Source of the DNA: CAMBRQ01 sp945870325
GTDB lineage: Bacteria > Bacillota > Clostridia > Lachnospirales > Lachnospiraceae
DNA: 64,000 nt
Direction: 5' to 3'
NCBI RefSeq assembly: GCF_050313795.1
Contig: NZ_JBNPMC010000004.1
Span: 1 to 64,000, forward strand
Both the position numbers and the translations under genes were made by a program. Numbering within the stretch: the stretch's first letter is position 1; every line of letters starts with the position of its first letter. The notes below the pieces were generated by a model. The model saw nothing but the letters and a program-made list of their open reading frames with translations. It was not told where the DNA came from and searched no databases. Below are positions 55,128 through 64,000 of this stretch, one piece after another.

Positions 55128-55757
55128 ATGAAGGAAAGGCGGATTAGGACATTGATAGCAATACTAGATTACGATGCAGGCAATATCAAAAGTGTTGAGA
55201 AAGCCATGCTGCTCTTAGGGCAGGACGTGGTGATCACAAGAGACAGAGAGACGATCCTTAATGCAGATAAGGTGATTCTTCCGGGAGTAGGTGCTTTTGG
55301 AGATGCCATGGGCAAACTTCACCAATATGGGCTTTGTGATGTGATTCATGAGGTGGTAGACAGCGGTAAGCCGTTTCTTGGCATATGCCTGGGACTGCAG
55401 CTTTTATTCGAAAGAAGCGATGAGGCGCCGGGCGTCGAAGGGCTTGGCATCTTAAAGGGAGAGATCCTTCGGATACCGGATCAGGAAGGACTTAAGATTC
55501 CGCATATGGGATGGAATTCTCTTGCGCTTCAGAATCATGGAAGATTACTCCAGAATCTGCCGGATGAACCGTATGTATATTTTGTGCATTCTTATTATCT
55601 GAAGGCTGCAGATGAAGGAATAGTGACAGCTACGACAGAGTATAGTACGCATATTCATGCCTCGGTTGAACAGGGGAATGTATTCGCCTGCCAGTTCCAT
55701 CCGGAGAAGAGCAGCGATGTAGGACTTCAGATACTTCAGAATTTTGTGGAAATATAG
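55128..55757 (+). CDS. hisH: Imidazole glycerol phosphate synthase subunit HisH
   Basis: Up to 209 residues; class I glutamine amidotransferase giving ammonia to HisF for histidine and AICAR formation. Nucleophile Cys in GICLGLQLLFERS near residue 88; His/Glu in CQFHPEKSS. The start may instead be TTG 55152 (MIAILDYDAGN), which gives 201 residues and matches the family's usual N-terminus; ATG 55128 is kept because of a GGGGGAAG upstream. hisH and hisF are alone here; the rest of the his genes are not in this window. Confidence 0.92.
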   Translation: MKERRIRTLIAILDYDAGNIKSVEKAMLLLGQDVVITRDRETILNADKVILPGVGAFGDAMGKLHQYGLCDVIHEVVDSGKPFLGICLGLQLLFERSDEAPGVEGLGILKGEILRIPDQEGLKIPHMGWNSLALQNHGRLLQNLPDEPYVYFVHSYYLKAADEGIVTATTEYSTHIHASVEQGNVFACQFHPEKSSDVGLQILQNFVEI

Positions 55758-55773
55758 ACGGAGGATAGGACGT

Positions 55774-56535
55774 ATGCATACAAAGAGAATTATTCCATGT
55801 CTGGATGTCAATAACGGCAGAGTTGTAAAAGGCGTGAATTTTGTGGATCTAAGAGATGCCGGAGATCCGGTGGAGATTGGAAAAGCATATGATAAGGCGG
55901 GAGCGGACGAACTTGTATTCCTGGATATTACGGCGTCTTCTGATGCCAGAGAGACGGTGGTGGATATGGTTCGCAAGGTCGCGGAGACGGTATTTATTCC
56001 ATTTACGGTAGGCGGCGGTATCCGAACAGTGGATGATTTTAAGGCGTTGTTAAGAGAAGGTGCGGATAAGATATCCATTAATTCATCTGCGATCAATACA
56101 CCAAGGCTGATCTCGGATGCAGCAGATAAGTTCGGAAGCCAGTGCGTGGTAGTCGCGATCGATGCGAAGAAGAGAGCAGATGGAAGCGGCTGGAATATCT
56201 ATAAGAATGGTGGACGTGTGGATGTAGGAATCGATGCGCTTGAGTGGGCTTCGAAGGTGGAGGCATTAGGTGCAGGCGAGATTCTTCTTACCAGCATGGA
56301 TTGTGATGGCACGAAAGCAGGATATGATTTGGAACTGACCAGAGCCATTGCGGATGCAGTATCCATTCCGGTGATTGCTTCCGGAGGTGCCGGAACTTTA
56401 GAGCATTTCTATGAAGCACTAACAGATGGTAATGCGGATGCAGCACTTGCAGCATCTCTGTTCCATTATAAAGAATTGGAGATCAAAGAGGTGAAGGAAT
56501 ATCTTCATCAGAGAGGCGTGTCTGTACGTTTATAG
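55774..56535 (+). CDS. hisF: Imidazole glycerol phosphate synthase subunit HisF
   Basis: A 253-residue TIM barrel, cyclase subunit of IGP synthase. Catalytic Asp in IIPCLDVNNGRVVKG (Asp11) and in LLTSMDCDGTKAGYD (near 130); phosphate sites VGGGIRT and ASGGAGTLEHF. ATG 55774 follows GACGGAGGATAGGACGT; the open frame upstream overlaps hisH and is not used. It lies 16 nt after hisH. Confidence 0.95.
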   Translation: MHTKRIIPCLDVNNGRVVKGVNFVDLRDAGDPVEIGKAYDKAGADELVFLDITASSDARETVVDMVRKVAETVFIPFTVGGGIRTVDDFKALLREGADKISINSSAINTPRLISDAADKFGSQCVVVAIDAKKRADGSGWNIYKNGGRVDVGIDALEWASKVEALGAGEILLTSMDCDGTKAGYDLELTRAIADAVSIPVIASGGAGTLEHFYEALTDGNADAALAASLFHYKELEIKEVKEYLHQRGVSVRL

Positions 56536-56571
56536 TACAGTATGCTCATTACATAAGAGGAGTAATTAGCA

Positions 56572-57240
56572 ATGGCGGCAATTAATAATGATTGGCTGGA
56601 AGCGCTCCAGGGAGAGTTTCGGAAGCCATATTATAAGAAATTATTCGAAACGGTGAATCAGGAGTATAAGACAAGGCTGATCTTTCCTCCGGCGAACGAT
56701 ATCTTTAATGCGTTCCATCTGACACCGTTACATAGTGTAAAAGTTGTGATACTGGGACAAGATCCTTATCATAACAATGGACAGGCGCATGGTCTGTGTT
56801 TCTCAGTGAAGAAGGGTGTGGAGATTCCGCCGTCCCTTGTGAATATCTATCAGGAACTTCACGATGATCTGGGCTGTACGATTCCAAATCACGGATGCCT
56901 GACCAAATGGGCAGAGCAAGGAGTGCTGATGCTCAATACCGTGCTTACCGTGCGGGCGCATCAGGCGAATTCCCATCGGGGAATCGGCTGGGAGGAATTC
57001 ACGGATGCTGCAATTATGGCACTGAACGGCCAGGATCGACCGATTGTATTTATACTTTGGGGAGCGCCGGCGCAGCGGAAGGAGAAGATGTTGACGAATT
57101 CGAAGCATTTGATTCTGAAGGCTCCTCATCCAAGTCCGCTTTCAGCCTACAGAGGATTCTTTGGAAGCAAGCCGTTTAGTCAGACGAATGCATTTCTTAA
57201 GGAGCATGGAATCGAACCGATTGACTGGCAGATTGAATAG
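56572..57240 (+). CDS. ung: Uracil-DNA glycosylase, family 1
   Basis: A 222-residue base-excision repair enzyme. Catalytic Asp in VVILGQDPYHNNGQAHGLCFS (GQDPYH, about 61-66), uracil-binding LMLNTVLTVR, and the DNA-minor-groove HPSPLSAYRGFFG motif near the C-terminus. Full length. ATG follows AAGAGGAG. It lies 36 nt after hisF. Confidence 0.96.
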   Translation: MAAINNDWLEALQGEFRKPYYKKLFETVNQEYKTRLIFPPANDIFNAFHLTPLHSVKVVILGQDPYHNNGQAHGLCFSVKKGVEIPPSLVNIYQELHDDLGCTIPNHGCLTKWAEQGVLMLNTVLTVRAHQANSHRGIGWEEFTDAAIMALNGQDRPIVFILWGAPAQRKEKMLTNSKHLILKAPHPSPLSAYRGFFGSKPFSQTNAFLKEHGIEPIDWQIE

Positions 57241-57255
57241 ATAACAGGGAGGAAT

Positions 57256-58686
57256 ATGATGATAAAACAATATGACCTTGTAATTATTGGTGCAGGTCCC
57301 GGCGGATATGTGGCAGCAAAGAAGGCTGCGAAACTGGGAATGTCCGTAGCCATTATTGATAAGAATGAAGTTGGAGGAACCTGCATCAATCGCGGATGCA
57401 TCCCGACCAAAGCATTGGTGCATGCTGCAACCCTATACCGTGAGATGACAGAATGTGAGAAGTTTGGGCTGTCTGCAAAAGAGGTAGGGTTCGATCTGCA
57501 GAAGATCTATGAATATAAGGATCTGTCTGCGGCAAAGATGCGGGAGGAACTAGAGAAAGAGTTCGCAGAACTTGGCATTGATACCGTAAGAGGTATGGCA
57601 ACCATCCAAAGTGACAGAAGAGTGAGGATTGTGATGCCGGATCAGACAACCGAATATTATATGGGCAAACACATTCTGATTGCGACAGGCGCGAAAGCAC
57701 GGATGATAGATATTCCGGGAATGGATCTGCCGGGCGTTATGACGAGCGAGGAATTGCTGACATCCAATGAGAGCAGATATAAAAGGCTTCTGATTCTTGG
57801 CGGAGGCGTGATCGGAATCGAACTTGCCACGGTGTTCAATGCCCTTGGCTGTGAGGTGACGATTGTGGAATTGTCGGATCGTCTGCTTCCGAATATGGAT
57901 CGGGAATTCTCAGATGCGCTGGAGGAGATCCTGGTGGGCCGCGGAATTAAGATCTGTAAAGAGAGTATATTGGAAGAAGTAACGAAGCAGGAAGAAGGTT
58001 TGTGCTGTCGTTATGTATATCAGGGAAAGAATCAGGAAACAAAAGTAGATGCCGTGCTGGTATCCGTAGGAAGAATTGCGAATACGGAAGGCCTATTCGA
58101 TCCGGATGTTCCGATCAAGATGGAGAGGGGCAGAATCATGGTAGATGATTTCTACATGACGAATATGCCGGGAGTCTATGCAATCGGAGATGTAATCGGA
58201 GGAATCCAGTTGGCGCATGTTGCATCTGCACAGGCAACCTATGTAGTAGAGCGTATGAATGATGTGAACCCATCTGTAATCATCGAGATGGTGCCAAGTT
58301 GTCTGTTTACGTCTATCTCGATTGTACCAAGCTGTCTGTATACAGATCCTGAGATCGCGTCTGTGGGAATTACAGAGGAAGAAGCACGCAGGAAGGGAAT
58401 CCCGCTTCGGTGTGGGAAGTATGTCATGGATGTGAATGGACAGTCAATCATATCCAAAGATGAGAGAGGATTCATTAAGGTATTATTTGCCGCTGATAGT
58501 GATGTGCTTCTTGGAGCGCAGTTGATGTGTCATCGTGCAACGGATATGATTGGAGAACTGGCTACGGCGATTGCGAATGGCTTGACCTCTTCGCAGTTGA
58601 TGTATGCGATGCGGGCACACCCGACGTATAATGAAGCGATTTCCTGTGCGGTGGAGAATAGTCGAGAGAATCAGCAGAGATGGTAG
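57256..58686 (+). CDS. lpdA: Dihydrolipoamide dehydrogenase-like flavoprotein
   Basis: A 476-residue pyridine nucleotide-disulfide oxidoreductase. FAD site GAGPGGYVAA (12-21), redox disulfide CINRGC (44-49 region), NAD site ILGGGVIGIELA near 180, FAD GVYAIGDVIGG near 310, and catalytic base RAHPTYNEA near the end. An unusual 11-residue near-duplication (VPSCLFT...VPSCLYT, residues about 346-361) precedes the dimerisation domain. No lipoyl E2 or glycine-cleavage genes are adjacent, so its partner complex is elsewhere or it serves another disulfide. Starts ATG 57256 or 57259. Confidence 0.88.
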   Translation: MMIKQYDLVIIGAGPGGYVAAKKAAKLGMSVAIIDKNEVGGTCINRGCIPTKALVHAATLYREMTECEKFGLSAKEVGFDLQKIYEYKDLSAAKMREELEKEFAELGIDTVRGMATIQSDRRVRIVMPDQTTEYYMGKHILIATGAKARMIDIPGMDLPGVMTSEELLTSNESRYKRLLILGGGVIGIELATVFNALGCEVTIVELSDRLLPNMDREFSDALEEILVGRGIKICKESILEEVTKQEEGLCCRYVYQGKNQETKVDAVLVSVGRIANTEGLFDPDVPIKMERGRIMVDDFYMTNMPGVYAIGDVIGGIQLAHVASAQATYVVERMNDVNPSVIIEMVPSCLFTSISIVPSCLYTDPEIASVGITEEEARRKGIPLRCGKYVMDVNGQSIISKDERGFIKVLFAADSDVLLGAQLMCHRATDMIGELATAIANGLTSSQLMYAMRAHPTYNEAISCAVENSRENQQRW

Positions 58687-58699
58687 ATTTTTGAAATAC

Positions 58700-58739
58700 G
58701 AAGAGCGTTAATTTCGGAATTGGAATTAACGCTCTTTTT
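58700..58739 (+). terminator. Terminator after the lpdA-like gene
   Basis: AAGAGCGTTAATTTC, loop, GAATTAACGCTCTTTTTG: a strong perfect stem with T-run. Confidence 0.9.
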
Positions 58740-58777
58740 GTAATGTTCCACGTTTTTACGAAATTGAGAAATATATA

Positions 58778-58841
58778 TTGACAAATATACACTTACGTGA
58801 TTAAATAAAAAACATGAACATATGAATAATTGTTCATATGT
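58778..58841 (+). promoter_or_regulatory. Metal-resistance promoter with ArsR/SmtB 12-2-12 operator
   Basis: TTGACA (58778-58783), 17-nt spacer, TTAAAT (58801-58806), then an inverted repeat at 58818-58841 with half-sites ATATGAAT and GTTCATAT around AATT. This is the ArsR/SmtB/CadC 12-2-12 form. Placed just downstream of the start site, it would block transcription until metal binds the ArsR protein at 61321. Confidence 0.8.
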
Positions 58842-58881
58842 CAAGGGATTACTGATAAGAAATTATTCAGGAGGGCTAATT

Positions 58882-61191
58882 ATGGGAGAGCAAGAAAAAG
58901 AATTGAAAGATACATATGACCACGAGCATGAGCACCATCATCACCATGATTGTGAGGAAGAATGTGGCTGTGGGCACAACCATCATGAGCATGAACATCA
59001 TCACCATCACCACGATCACGGAGATTGCTGCTGCGGTCACGATCATGAAGCGATAGAACCGCAGGAAGTATTACCGATGCCGGAAGGTGTAGAGAAACGA
59101 ATCTACATTCTTGAAAATCTTGGCTGTGCCAACTGTGCAGCGAAGATGGAACGACAGATTCGGCAGTTGCCAGGTGTGAAAGCAGCTACAATCACGTATG
59201 CCACCAAGCAGTTGGCGGTAGCCGCCGATCATCAGGATGAATTGCTCCCGGAATTCAGAAGAATCTGTTCTTCGATTGAGGAGGATGTACTGGTTATTCC
59301 TAGGGAAGATACTGTGTCGTCGAAGAAGAAAGAAAGTCCGCTGGAGGAGAATAAGAAAGAGATTCTTAAGATAGTAGCAGGTGCAGTGTTATTTGCAGCC
59401 GGAGAAGTTTTGGAACATATGATGCCGGATTCTATTGTCAGCAGTATCCTGTTCGTAGTGGCATATGTGATTCTGGGATTGGAGATTGTGTGGACTGCGG
59501 TTAAGAATCTGGCAAAAGGGCATGTATTTGATGAGAATTTCCTGATGAGTGTGGCAACACTGGCAGCATTCGCAATCGGTGATTTTGCTGAAGCTGTAGG
59601 TGTAATGCTGTTCTACCGGATCGGCGAAGTGTTCGAAGATATTGCGGTAAGCCGCAGCCGTTCTCAGATTATGGAAGCGGTTGATCTAAGACCGGAGGTT
59701 GTGAATCTGATCAGAGGTAATGATGTCGAGAGTATTCCTGCGAAGGATGCAAAAGTTGGAGATATTATTCTGATTCGCCCGGGAGACAGAATTCCTCTGG
59801 ATGGCAAGATTGTAGAAGGACAGAGCCAGATTGATACTTCTCCTGTAACCGGAGAGCCGGTTCCGGTGAATGTATATCCTGGAACGGAAGTCTATTCAGG
59901 CTGTGTGAATGATCTGGGTGTTTTGAAATTAGAGGTGCAAAAGCCGCTTGGTGAATCTATGGTAACCCGTATCCTGGATTCTGTGGAGAACGCGGCGGCA
60001 AGCAAGCCGAAGATTGACCGTTTCATTACGAAATTCGCCAGAATCTATACTCCGATCGTGGTGGCTGCTGCGATATTTACCGCGGTTGTTCCGTCGCTGG
60101 TAACGGGGGACTGGAATTACTGGATCTATACAGCGATTACATTCTTGGTTATCAGTTGTCCGTGTGCGCTGGTATTAAGTGTTCCGCTGGCATTCTTCTC
60201 GGGAATAGGCGCTGGTTCTAAGCAGGGAATCCTATTCAAAGGCGGAGTAGCGATTGAAGCGCTGAAAGATATCAAAACTGTGGTTATGGATAAAACCGGA
60301 ACCATCACGAAGGGTAATTTTGTAGTACAGAAGACGGTGGCGCTTAAGAGACTTACAGAGAAGCAGATTCTGACAATGGCGGCAGATTGTGAATTGAGTT
60401 CTACGCATCCGATCGGAAGAAGTATTGTAACAGCAGCCAGAGAGCAGGGACTTACATTGGTAAGACCATCTGATGCGGAAGAGATCTCCGGTAAGGGAAT
60501 CCGGGCAGTGTTCCCGGAAGGAACGGTGCTTTGTGGCAGCAGAGGACTTCTTGAGATGTATGACGTAGATACCAGCAGATATCAAAGTGATGCTTATGGG
60601 ACAGAGGTTTTGGTTGCGGTAGACGGAGAACTGGTGGGATATCTGGTAGTTGCAGATGTAATCAAGGAAGAAGCATTTGGAGCAGTAAAGAGGATGAAGT
60701 CTCAGAATCTTATCACTGCAATGCTGACAGGAGATGCGAAAGATAATGCAATGGCAGTGGCGAAGCAGACGGGAATTGACGAAGTCCACGCCCAGCTTCT
60801 TCCGCAGGAAAAATTAAGCCATCTTAAGGATATCCGAAGCAAGCATGGTGCGGTTATGTTCGTAGGAGATGGTATTAACGATGCACCTGTGCTTGCAGGA
60901 GCAGATGTAGGAGCAGCGATGGGAAGCGGCGCAGATGCAGCCATAGAAGCGGCAGATGTAGTATTCATGACCTCTTCGATGGATGCGATACCGGAGGCAG
61001 TCGGCATCGCCAGAAGAACGGGAACCATTGCAATGGAGAATGTAGTATTCGCATTGGTGATTAAGTTCTTAATTATGATTCTCGGATTCGCGGGATATGC
61101 GAATATGTGGATGGCAGTATTTGCTGATACGGGAGTTGCAATGCTGTGTGTGTTGAACTCTATCCGTGTACTGTATACACGAAAGAAATAG
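58882..61191 (+). CDS. P1B-type heavy-metal exporting ATPase with His-rich N-terminus
   Basis: A 769-residue membrane ATPase (Zn/Cd/Pb class). The first 60 residues contain His clusters and Cys pairs (HEHEHHHHHDCEEECGCGHN region, about 14-33, and GDCCCGHDHE, 47-56), then an HMA domain with GCANC (81-85). Transmembrane metal motif CPC (426-428), phosphorylated Asp470 in DKTGT, HP motif in STHPIGRS, and GDGINDAP. ATG 58882 follows CAGGAGGG; the frame upstream runs over the operator. It is the first gene of the metal cluster. Confidence 0.94.
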   Translation: MGEQEKELKDTYDHEHEHHHHHDCEEECGCGHNHHEHEHHHHHHDHGDCCCGHDHEAIEPQEVLPMPEGVEKRIYILENLGCANCAAKMERQIRQLPGVKAATITYATKQLAVAADHQDELLPEFRRICSSIEEDVLVIPREDTVSSKKKESPLEENKKEILKIVAGAVLFAAGEVLEHMMPDSIVSSILFVVAYVILGLEIVWTAVKNLAKGHVFDENFLMSVATLAAFAIGDFAEAVGVMLFYRIGEVFEDIAVSRSRSQIMEAVDLRPEVVNLIRGNDVESIPAKDAKVGDIILIRPGDRIPLDGKIVEGQSQIDTSPVTGEPVPVNVYPGTEVYSGCVNDLGVLKLEVQKPLGESMVTRILDSVENAAASKPKIDRFITKFARIYTPIVVAAAIFTAVVPSLVTGDWNYWIYTAITFLVISCPCALVLSVPLAFFSGIGAGSKQGILFKGGVAIEALKDIKTVVMDKTGTITKGNFVVQKTVALKRLTEKQILTMAADCELSSTHPIGRSIVTAAREQGLTLVRPSDAEEISGKGIRAVFPEGTVLCGSRGLLEMYDVDTSRYQSDAYGTEVLVAVDGELVGYLVVADVIKEEAFGAVKRMKSQNLITAMLTGDAKDNAMAVAKQTGIDEVHAQLLPQEKLSHLKDIRSKHGAVMFVGDGINDAPVLAGADVGAAMGSGADAAIEAADVVFMTSSMDAIPEAVGIARRTGTIAMENVVFALVIKFLIMILGFAGYANMWMAVFADTGVAMLCVLNSIRVLYTRKK

Positions 61192-61219
61192 TTACGAAAA
61201 TATTAATTTTAGTTTCATT

Positions 61220-61262
61220 TTATGCCAAATGGTTGAAATAACTGACACCATTTGGCATAATT
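61220..61262 (+). terminator. Inverted repeat between ATPase and arsR
   Basis: TTATGCCAAATGGT pairs perfectly with ACCATTTGGCATAA around a 13-nt loop, followed by TTAAC. The weak T-run suggests partial termination or message protection. Confidence 0.6.
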
Positions 61263-61320
61263 AACAAATAGGCAGAATTTCACAATTAAGTATGTCTATC
61301 ATCATGAAAGGAAGAATAGT

Positions 61321-61680
61321 ATGAAGAAGACAGAAGTCGAGTGCTGCGAAGTTACATGTGTCCATGATGATGCGGTACGCATGGTGCAAAAGAAGATGCC
61401 GGAGGAAGAACGATTGAAGGAACTGGCAGATTTCTATAAGGTGTTCGCAGACCCAACGAGGATTAAGATTCTGTGTGTGCTGTTGGAGTCAGAGATGTGT
61501 GTCTGTGATCTTGCTGAGGTCTTAGGGATGACGCAGTCGGCCATCTCACATCAGCTTCGGGTTTTGAAGCAGATGAAACTGGTGAAGAACCGAAGAGAAG
61601 GGAAGACGGTCTATTATTCTTTGGCGGATGGTCATATTCAGACCATTATCAGTCAGGGAATGGAGCATATTACGGAATAA
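61321..61680 (+). CDS. ArsR/SmtB-family metal-sensing repressor
   Basis: A 119-residue winged-helix repressor. DNA recognition part is CDLAEVLGMTQSAISHQLRVLKQMKLV (about 62-88). It has two candidate metal sites: alpha3N Cys pair Cys60/Cys62 (CVC, as in CadC, with extra Cys8, Cys9 and Cys13) and an alpha5 site D-G-H...H-x-x-E (Asp103, His105, His116, Glu119), as in SmtB/CzrA. Having both types suggests response to Cd/Pb and Zn (inference). It lies between the two ATPases. Confidence 0.93.
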   Translation: MKKTEVECCEVTCVHDDAVRMVQKKMPEEERLKELADFYKVFADPTRIKILCVLLESEMCVCDLAEVLGMTQSAISHQLRVLKQMKLVKNRREGKTVYYSLADGHIQTIISQGMEHITE

Positions 61681-61726
61681 TCTTCATATAGTTGTTAACA
61701 GTTAGTTATAAAAGGGAAAAAACAGT

Positions 61727-63589
61727 ATGACTGAGGAATTAAAAAGAAGAGGTATCATATATCTGACGGGAGTGATCATCTATGTGTGTGCCGCAGCAGC
61801 GACCACACATTATATGTTGACGGACCGTGCTAAGTTCATATGGTTTCTTATTGCATATCTGATTGTTGGATTCGATGCATTTAAGAGGCTGCAGGAGGAT
61901 ATTATGCAGAAGAAGTTCCTGACGGAATATACTCTGATTATTCTTGCGACTATTGGAGCGTTGGGAATCGGAAGATATGTCGAGGGTGTACTTGTGATGC
62001 TTCTTTTTGAACTGGGCATGATATTTGAAGCATATTCTACAGATAATGCGAAGCGTTATATTAAGGAGATGCTGAATATCCGTCCGGAGTATGCGACCAG
62101 AAAGGTTCATGGCAAGGAGTTCACGGTAGATCCGTCTGCTCTGAAGCCAGGTCATACGATTGTGATAAAGCCGGGAGAACGGATTCCGGTGGATGCTGTG
62201 ATTACGTCAGGAACGACGAGTATAGATACGAAGGCACTGACAGGAGAAGCGATTCCTCAGAGTGCGTGGCCGGGAGATAAGATCTATAGCGGCTGTATTA
62301 ATTTGAGTGGAGTGATTGAAGCCAAAGTGCTGGAATTATATGTGGATTCAACAGTATCAAGAATCATGGAGATGGTTGAGGATGCGCAGAATAAGAAGGC
62401 AGAGAGCGAGACGTTCATTACGAGGTTTTCTAAGATCTATACACCGGTGATGCTGGTGTGCGCATTGGCAGTCATGATCTATCCGCCATTATCATTTTCT
62501 TATGGGAATTGGGATACCTGGATCTATCGTGGCTTAATATTCCTTGTAGTGGCATGTCCATGTGGTCTGGTACTGTCCATACCGATTGCATTTCTCGGGG
62601 GCATTGCGTCTGCAGCCCGCCAGGGGATCGTGGTCAAGGGTGGTAATTATCTGGAAGATCTGGCGAAAGCGGATACATTCATATTTGATAAGACAGGTAC
62701 TCTGACAGAAGGAATATTCAAAGTCAAGGAAGTCAAGGCTGTCGGCATATCGAATGAGGAACTGTTGAGGATTGCCGCGCATGTAGAATGCTATTCGAAT
62801 CATCCAATCGCTCTGTCGCTGATGGAAGCTTATGGTGGCAAGATTGATAAAGGCAAGGTTTACCGGATGCGTGAGATTCCAGGATATGGAGTGAATGCTA
62901 CTTTTGAAGGGAATCGTGTCTATGTCGGCAATAAGAAATTGATGGAGAAGCAGAGGATACTGTGTGATGATGTTAATCAGTTAGGCACGGTTGTCTATGT
63001 TGCAGTTGGAGATAAATATGCAGGATATATTGTGATCGCAGATTCGATCAAGGAAGATGCTAGAGATACACTCAGGTATCTGAAAGATAAATGTAATGCA
63101 GTATTAGTGATGCTTACTGGAGATACGGCGAGTGGCAGTGTCCCGATAGCAAAGAAACTAAAGATGGATTATGTATATGCAGATCTGATGCCGGGAGACA
63201 AACTTGAGCAGGTAGAGGATTTCTTAAGTCTTCAGGACAGTACGGAGCGTCTGGTGTGTGTAGGAGATGGTATTAATGACGCACCGGTTCTGGCAAGAGC
63301 GGATGTCGGAATTGCAATGGGTGCATTGGGAGCGGCGGCTGCGGTTGAGGCAGCAGATGTTGTCTTAATGGAAGACGAACTCCCCAGAATTGTAGATGCC
63401 ATTAAGATTGCAAAAGAGACACTTCGAGTTGTAAGTCAGAATATTTCTTTTGCACTGATTATAAAAGTATTGATATTAATTCTTGCGGTGATAGGGTATT
63501 TTGGTATGTGGGAAGCGATATTGGCAGAAGTAGGTGTTATGTTCGCTGCAATCCTGAATGCTGTATGGGTAGCAAGATATACTGTATAG
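61727..63589 (+). CDS. P1B-type heavy-metal exporting ATPase without HMA domain
   Basis: A 620-residue ATPase starting directly with membrane helices and lacking any N-terminal metal domain. CPC (277-279), phosphorylated Asp321 in DKTGT, NHPIA, TGDT and GDGINDAP are intact, so it should be active. It is closely related in layout to the ATPase at 58882 but shorter by the N-terminal part and with different sequence, so it is a divergent paralogue and probably differs in metal preference. 46 nt after arsR, likely co-transcribed. Confidence 0.92.
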   Translation: MTEELKRRGIIYLTGVIIYVCAAAATTHYMLTDRAKFIWFLIAYLIVGFDAFKRLQEDIMQKKFLTEYTLIILATIGALGIGRYVEGVLVMLLFELGMIFEAYSTDNAKRYIKEMLNIRPEYATRKVHGKEFTVDPSALKPGHTIVIKPGERIPVDAVITSGTTSIDTKALTGEAIPQSAWPGDKIYSGCINLSGVIEAKVLELYVDSTVSRIMEMVEDAQNKKAESETFITRFSKIYTPVMLVCALAVMIYPPLSFSYGNWDTWIYRGLIFLVVACPCGLVLSIPIAFLGGIASAARQGIVVKGGNYLEDLAKADTFIFDKTGTLTEGIFKVKEVKAVGISNEELLRIAAHVECYSNHPIALSLMEAYGGKIDKGKVYRMREIPGYGVNATFEGNRVYVGNKKLMEKQRILCDDVNQLGTVVYVAVGDKYAGYIVIADSIKEDARDTLRYLKDKCNAVLVMLTGDTASGSVPIAKKLKMDYVYADLMPGDKLEQVEDFLSLQDSTERLVCVGDGINDAPVLARADVGIAMGALGAAAAVEAADVVLMEDELPRIVDAIKIAKETLRVVSQNISFALIIKVLILILAVIGYFGMWEAILAEVGVMFAAILNAVWVARYTV

Positions 63590-63597
63590 GAGGAAAT

Positions 63598-64000
63598 ATG
63601 AAGCGTATCAGGATTATGCTGTCTGTGATGATTGCAGGGCTATGGCTGACAGGCTGTGTGGGAAATCCCTCAGAAAAGGGAGTAGAATATCTGGAGAATG
63701 GGCAGTATAAAGAAGCAATCGAACAATTTGAAAAGGCAATTGAAAAAGATGTGAATACAGGAGATGCCTATCGTGGCATCGGGATTGCCAAGTGGGAGCA
63801 GGCGGATTATGAAGGTGCATTAGATGCATTTGAGGATGCGTTAGATCATGGTGCAAAGAAGACGGGAACACTTTATAATTTTTTGGGATGCTGTGAACTT
63901 AGGCTGAATGATCCTACGATGGCTCTGAATTATTTCCGTATTGGAGTTGAAATGAAAGACAATAGCGAAGAATTGATCCGGGAGATGCGGTATAATATGA
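63598..64000 (+). CDS. TPR lipoprotein, cut by the window end
   Basis: Starts at ATG 63598 (ribosome site AGGAGGAA, 8 nt after the ATPase stop). The N-terminus MKRIRIMLSVMIAGLWLTGC is a lipoprotein signal with lipobox LTGC (Cys20). Then TPR units follow: KGVEYLENGQYKEAIEQFEK, DAYRGIGIAKWEQADYEGAL and TLYNFLGCCELRLNDPTMAL. Open to the last base. Exported TPR scaffold; partner unknown. Confidence 0.85.
   Translation, partial: MKRIRIMLSVMIAGLWLTGCVGNPSEKGVEYLENGQYKEAIEQFEKAIEKDVNTGDAYRGIGIAKWEQADYEGALDAFEDALDHGAKKTGTLYNFLGCCELRLNDPTMALNYFRIGVEMKDNSEELIREMRYNM

Overview
The window looks like a chromosomal segment of a gut Lachnospiraceae bacterium (Clostridia, low-to-mid GC Gram-positive; a Dorea or Mediterraneibacter-like genome is my guess). 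Reasons: strong AGGAGG ribosome sites, T-box leaders, PPDK, paired M18 aminopeptidases, a Lys/Ala-rich DUF6465-type protein, a YesL protein, and the type of tmRNA tag. No tRNA, rRNA, CRISPR array, prophage or complete insertion sequence was seen.

Layout. 1-14 kb: a Mn-type (yybP-ykoY) riboswitch pointing out of the window, an SGNH hydrolase, a tryptophan T-box and the full trpEGDCFBA operon (trpE carries a one-base frameshift), then a tyrosine T-box in front of a DUF3267 zincin-like membrane protein and tyrS, a flavin reductase-like gene and two tandem M18 aminopeptidases. Four copies of a GGGGACGGGGG palindromic repeat are scattered here. 14-22 kb: an AraC regulator divergent from a carbohydrate operon (GH129-like glycoside hydrolase, Gfo/Idh/MocA oxidoreductase, ABC binding protein and two permeases, no ATPase). 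22-27 kb: phosphoesterase, YesL protein, membrane-anchored protein, PPDK. 27-33 kb: one giant DUF4062-STAND-TPR gene (about 2,000 residues) whose 5' end is out of frame through a GTCT tetranucleotide repeat; a fluC/crcB fragment follows. 33-37 kb: nadA-nadB-nadC-niaR with a NiaR-like operator, then a cytidylate-kinase-like gene. 38-49 kb: PEP-synthase-like protein, ArsP_2-type exporter, DUF6465, WYL regulator, membrane proteins, PHP phosphoesterase, feoAB with a Fur box, ABC_trans_CmpB-type protein. 49.8-51 kb: tmRNA and a type I toxin-antitoxin module. 51-57 kb: ECF sigma/anti-sigma pair, two-component system, hisH-hisF, ung, dihydrolipoamide dehydrogenase. 58.8-64 kb: metal resistance cluster with two P1B ATPases, an ArsR sensor with both CadC-like and SmtB-like metal sites and a 12-2-12 operator, then a truncated TPR lipoprotein.

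The most unusual signal is non-coding. Two elements of 260 and 258 nt (45554-45813 on + and 46053-46310 on -) start about 30 nt after the stop codons of two convergent genes. They have long stems (about 80-90 bp) whose sequences differ between copies while staying self-complementary, and five short conserved boxes at nearly identical spacing. A related pair of long hairpins (37676-38066) occupies the other large gap between convergent genes. This is what a structured RNA (or ssDNA) family with covariation looks like, and I do not recognise it.
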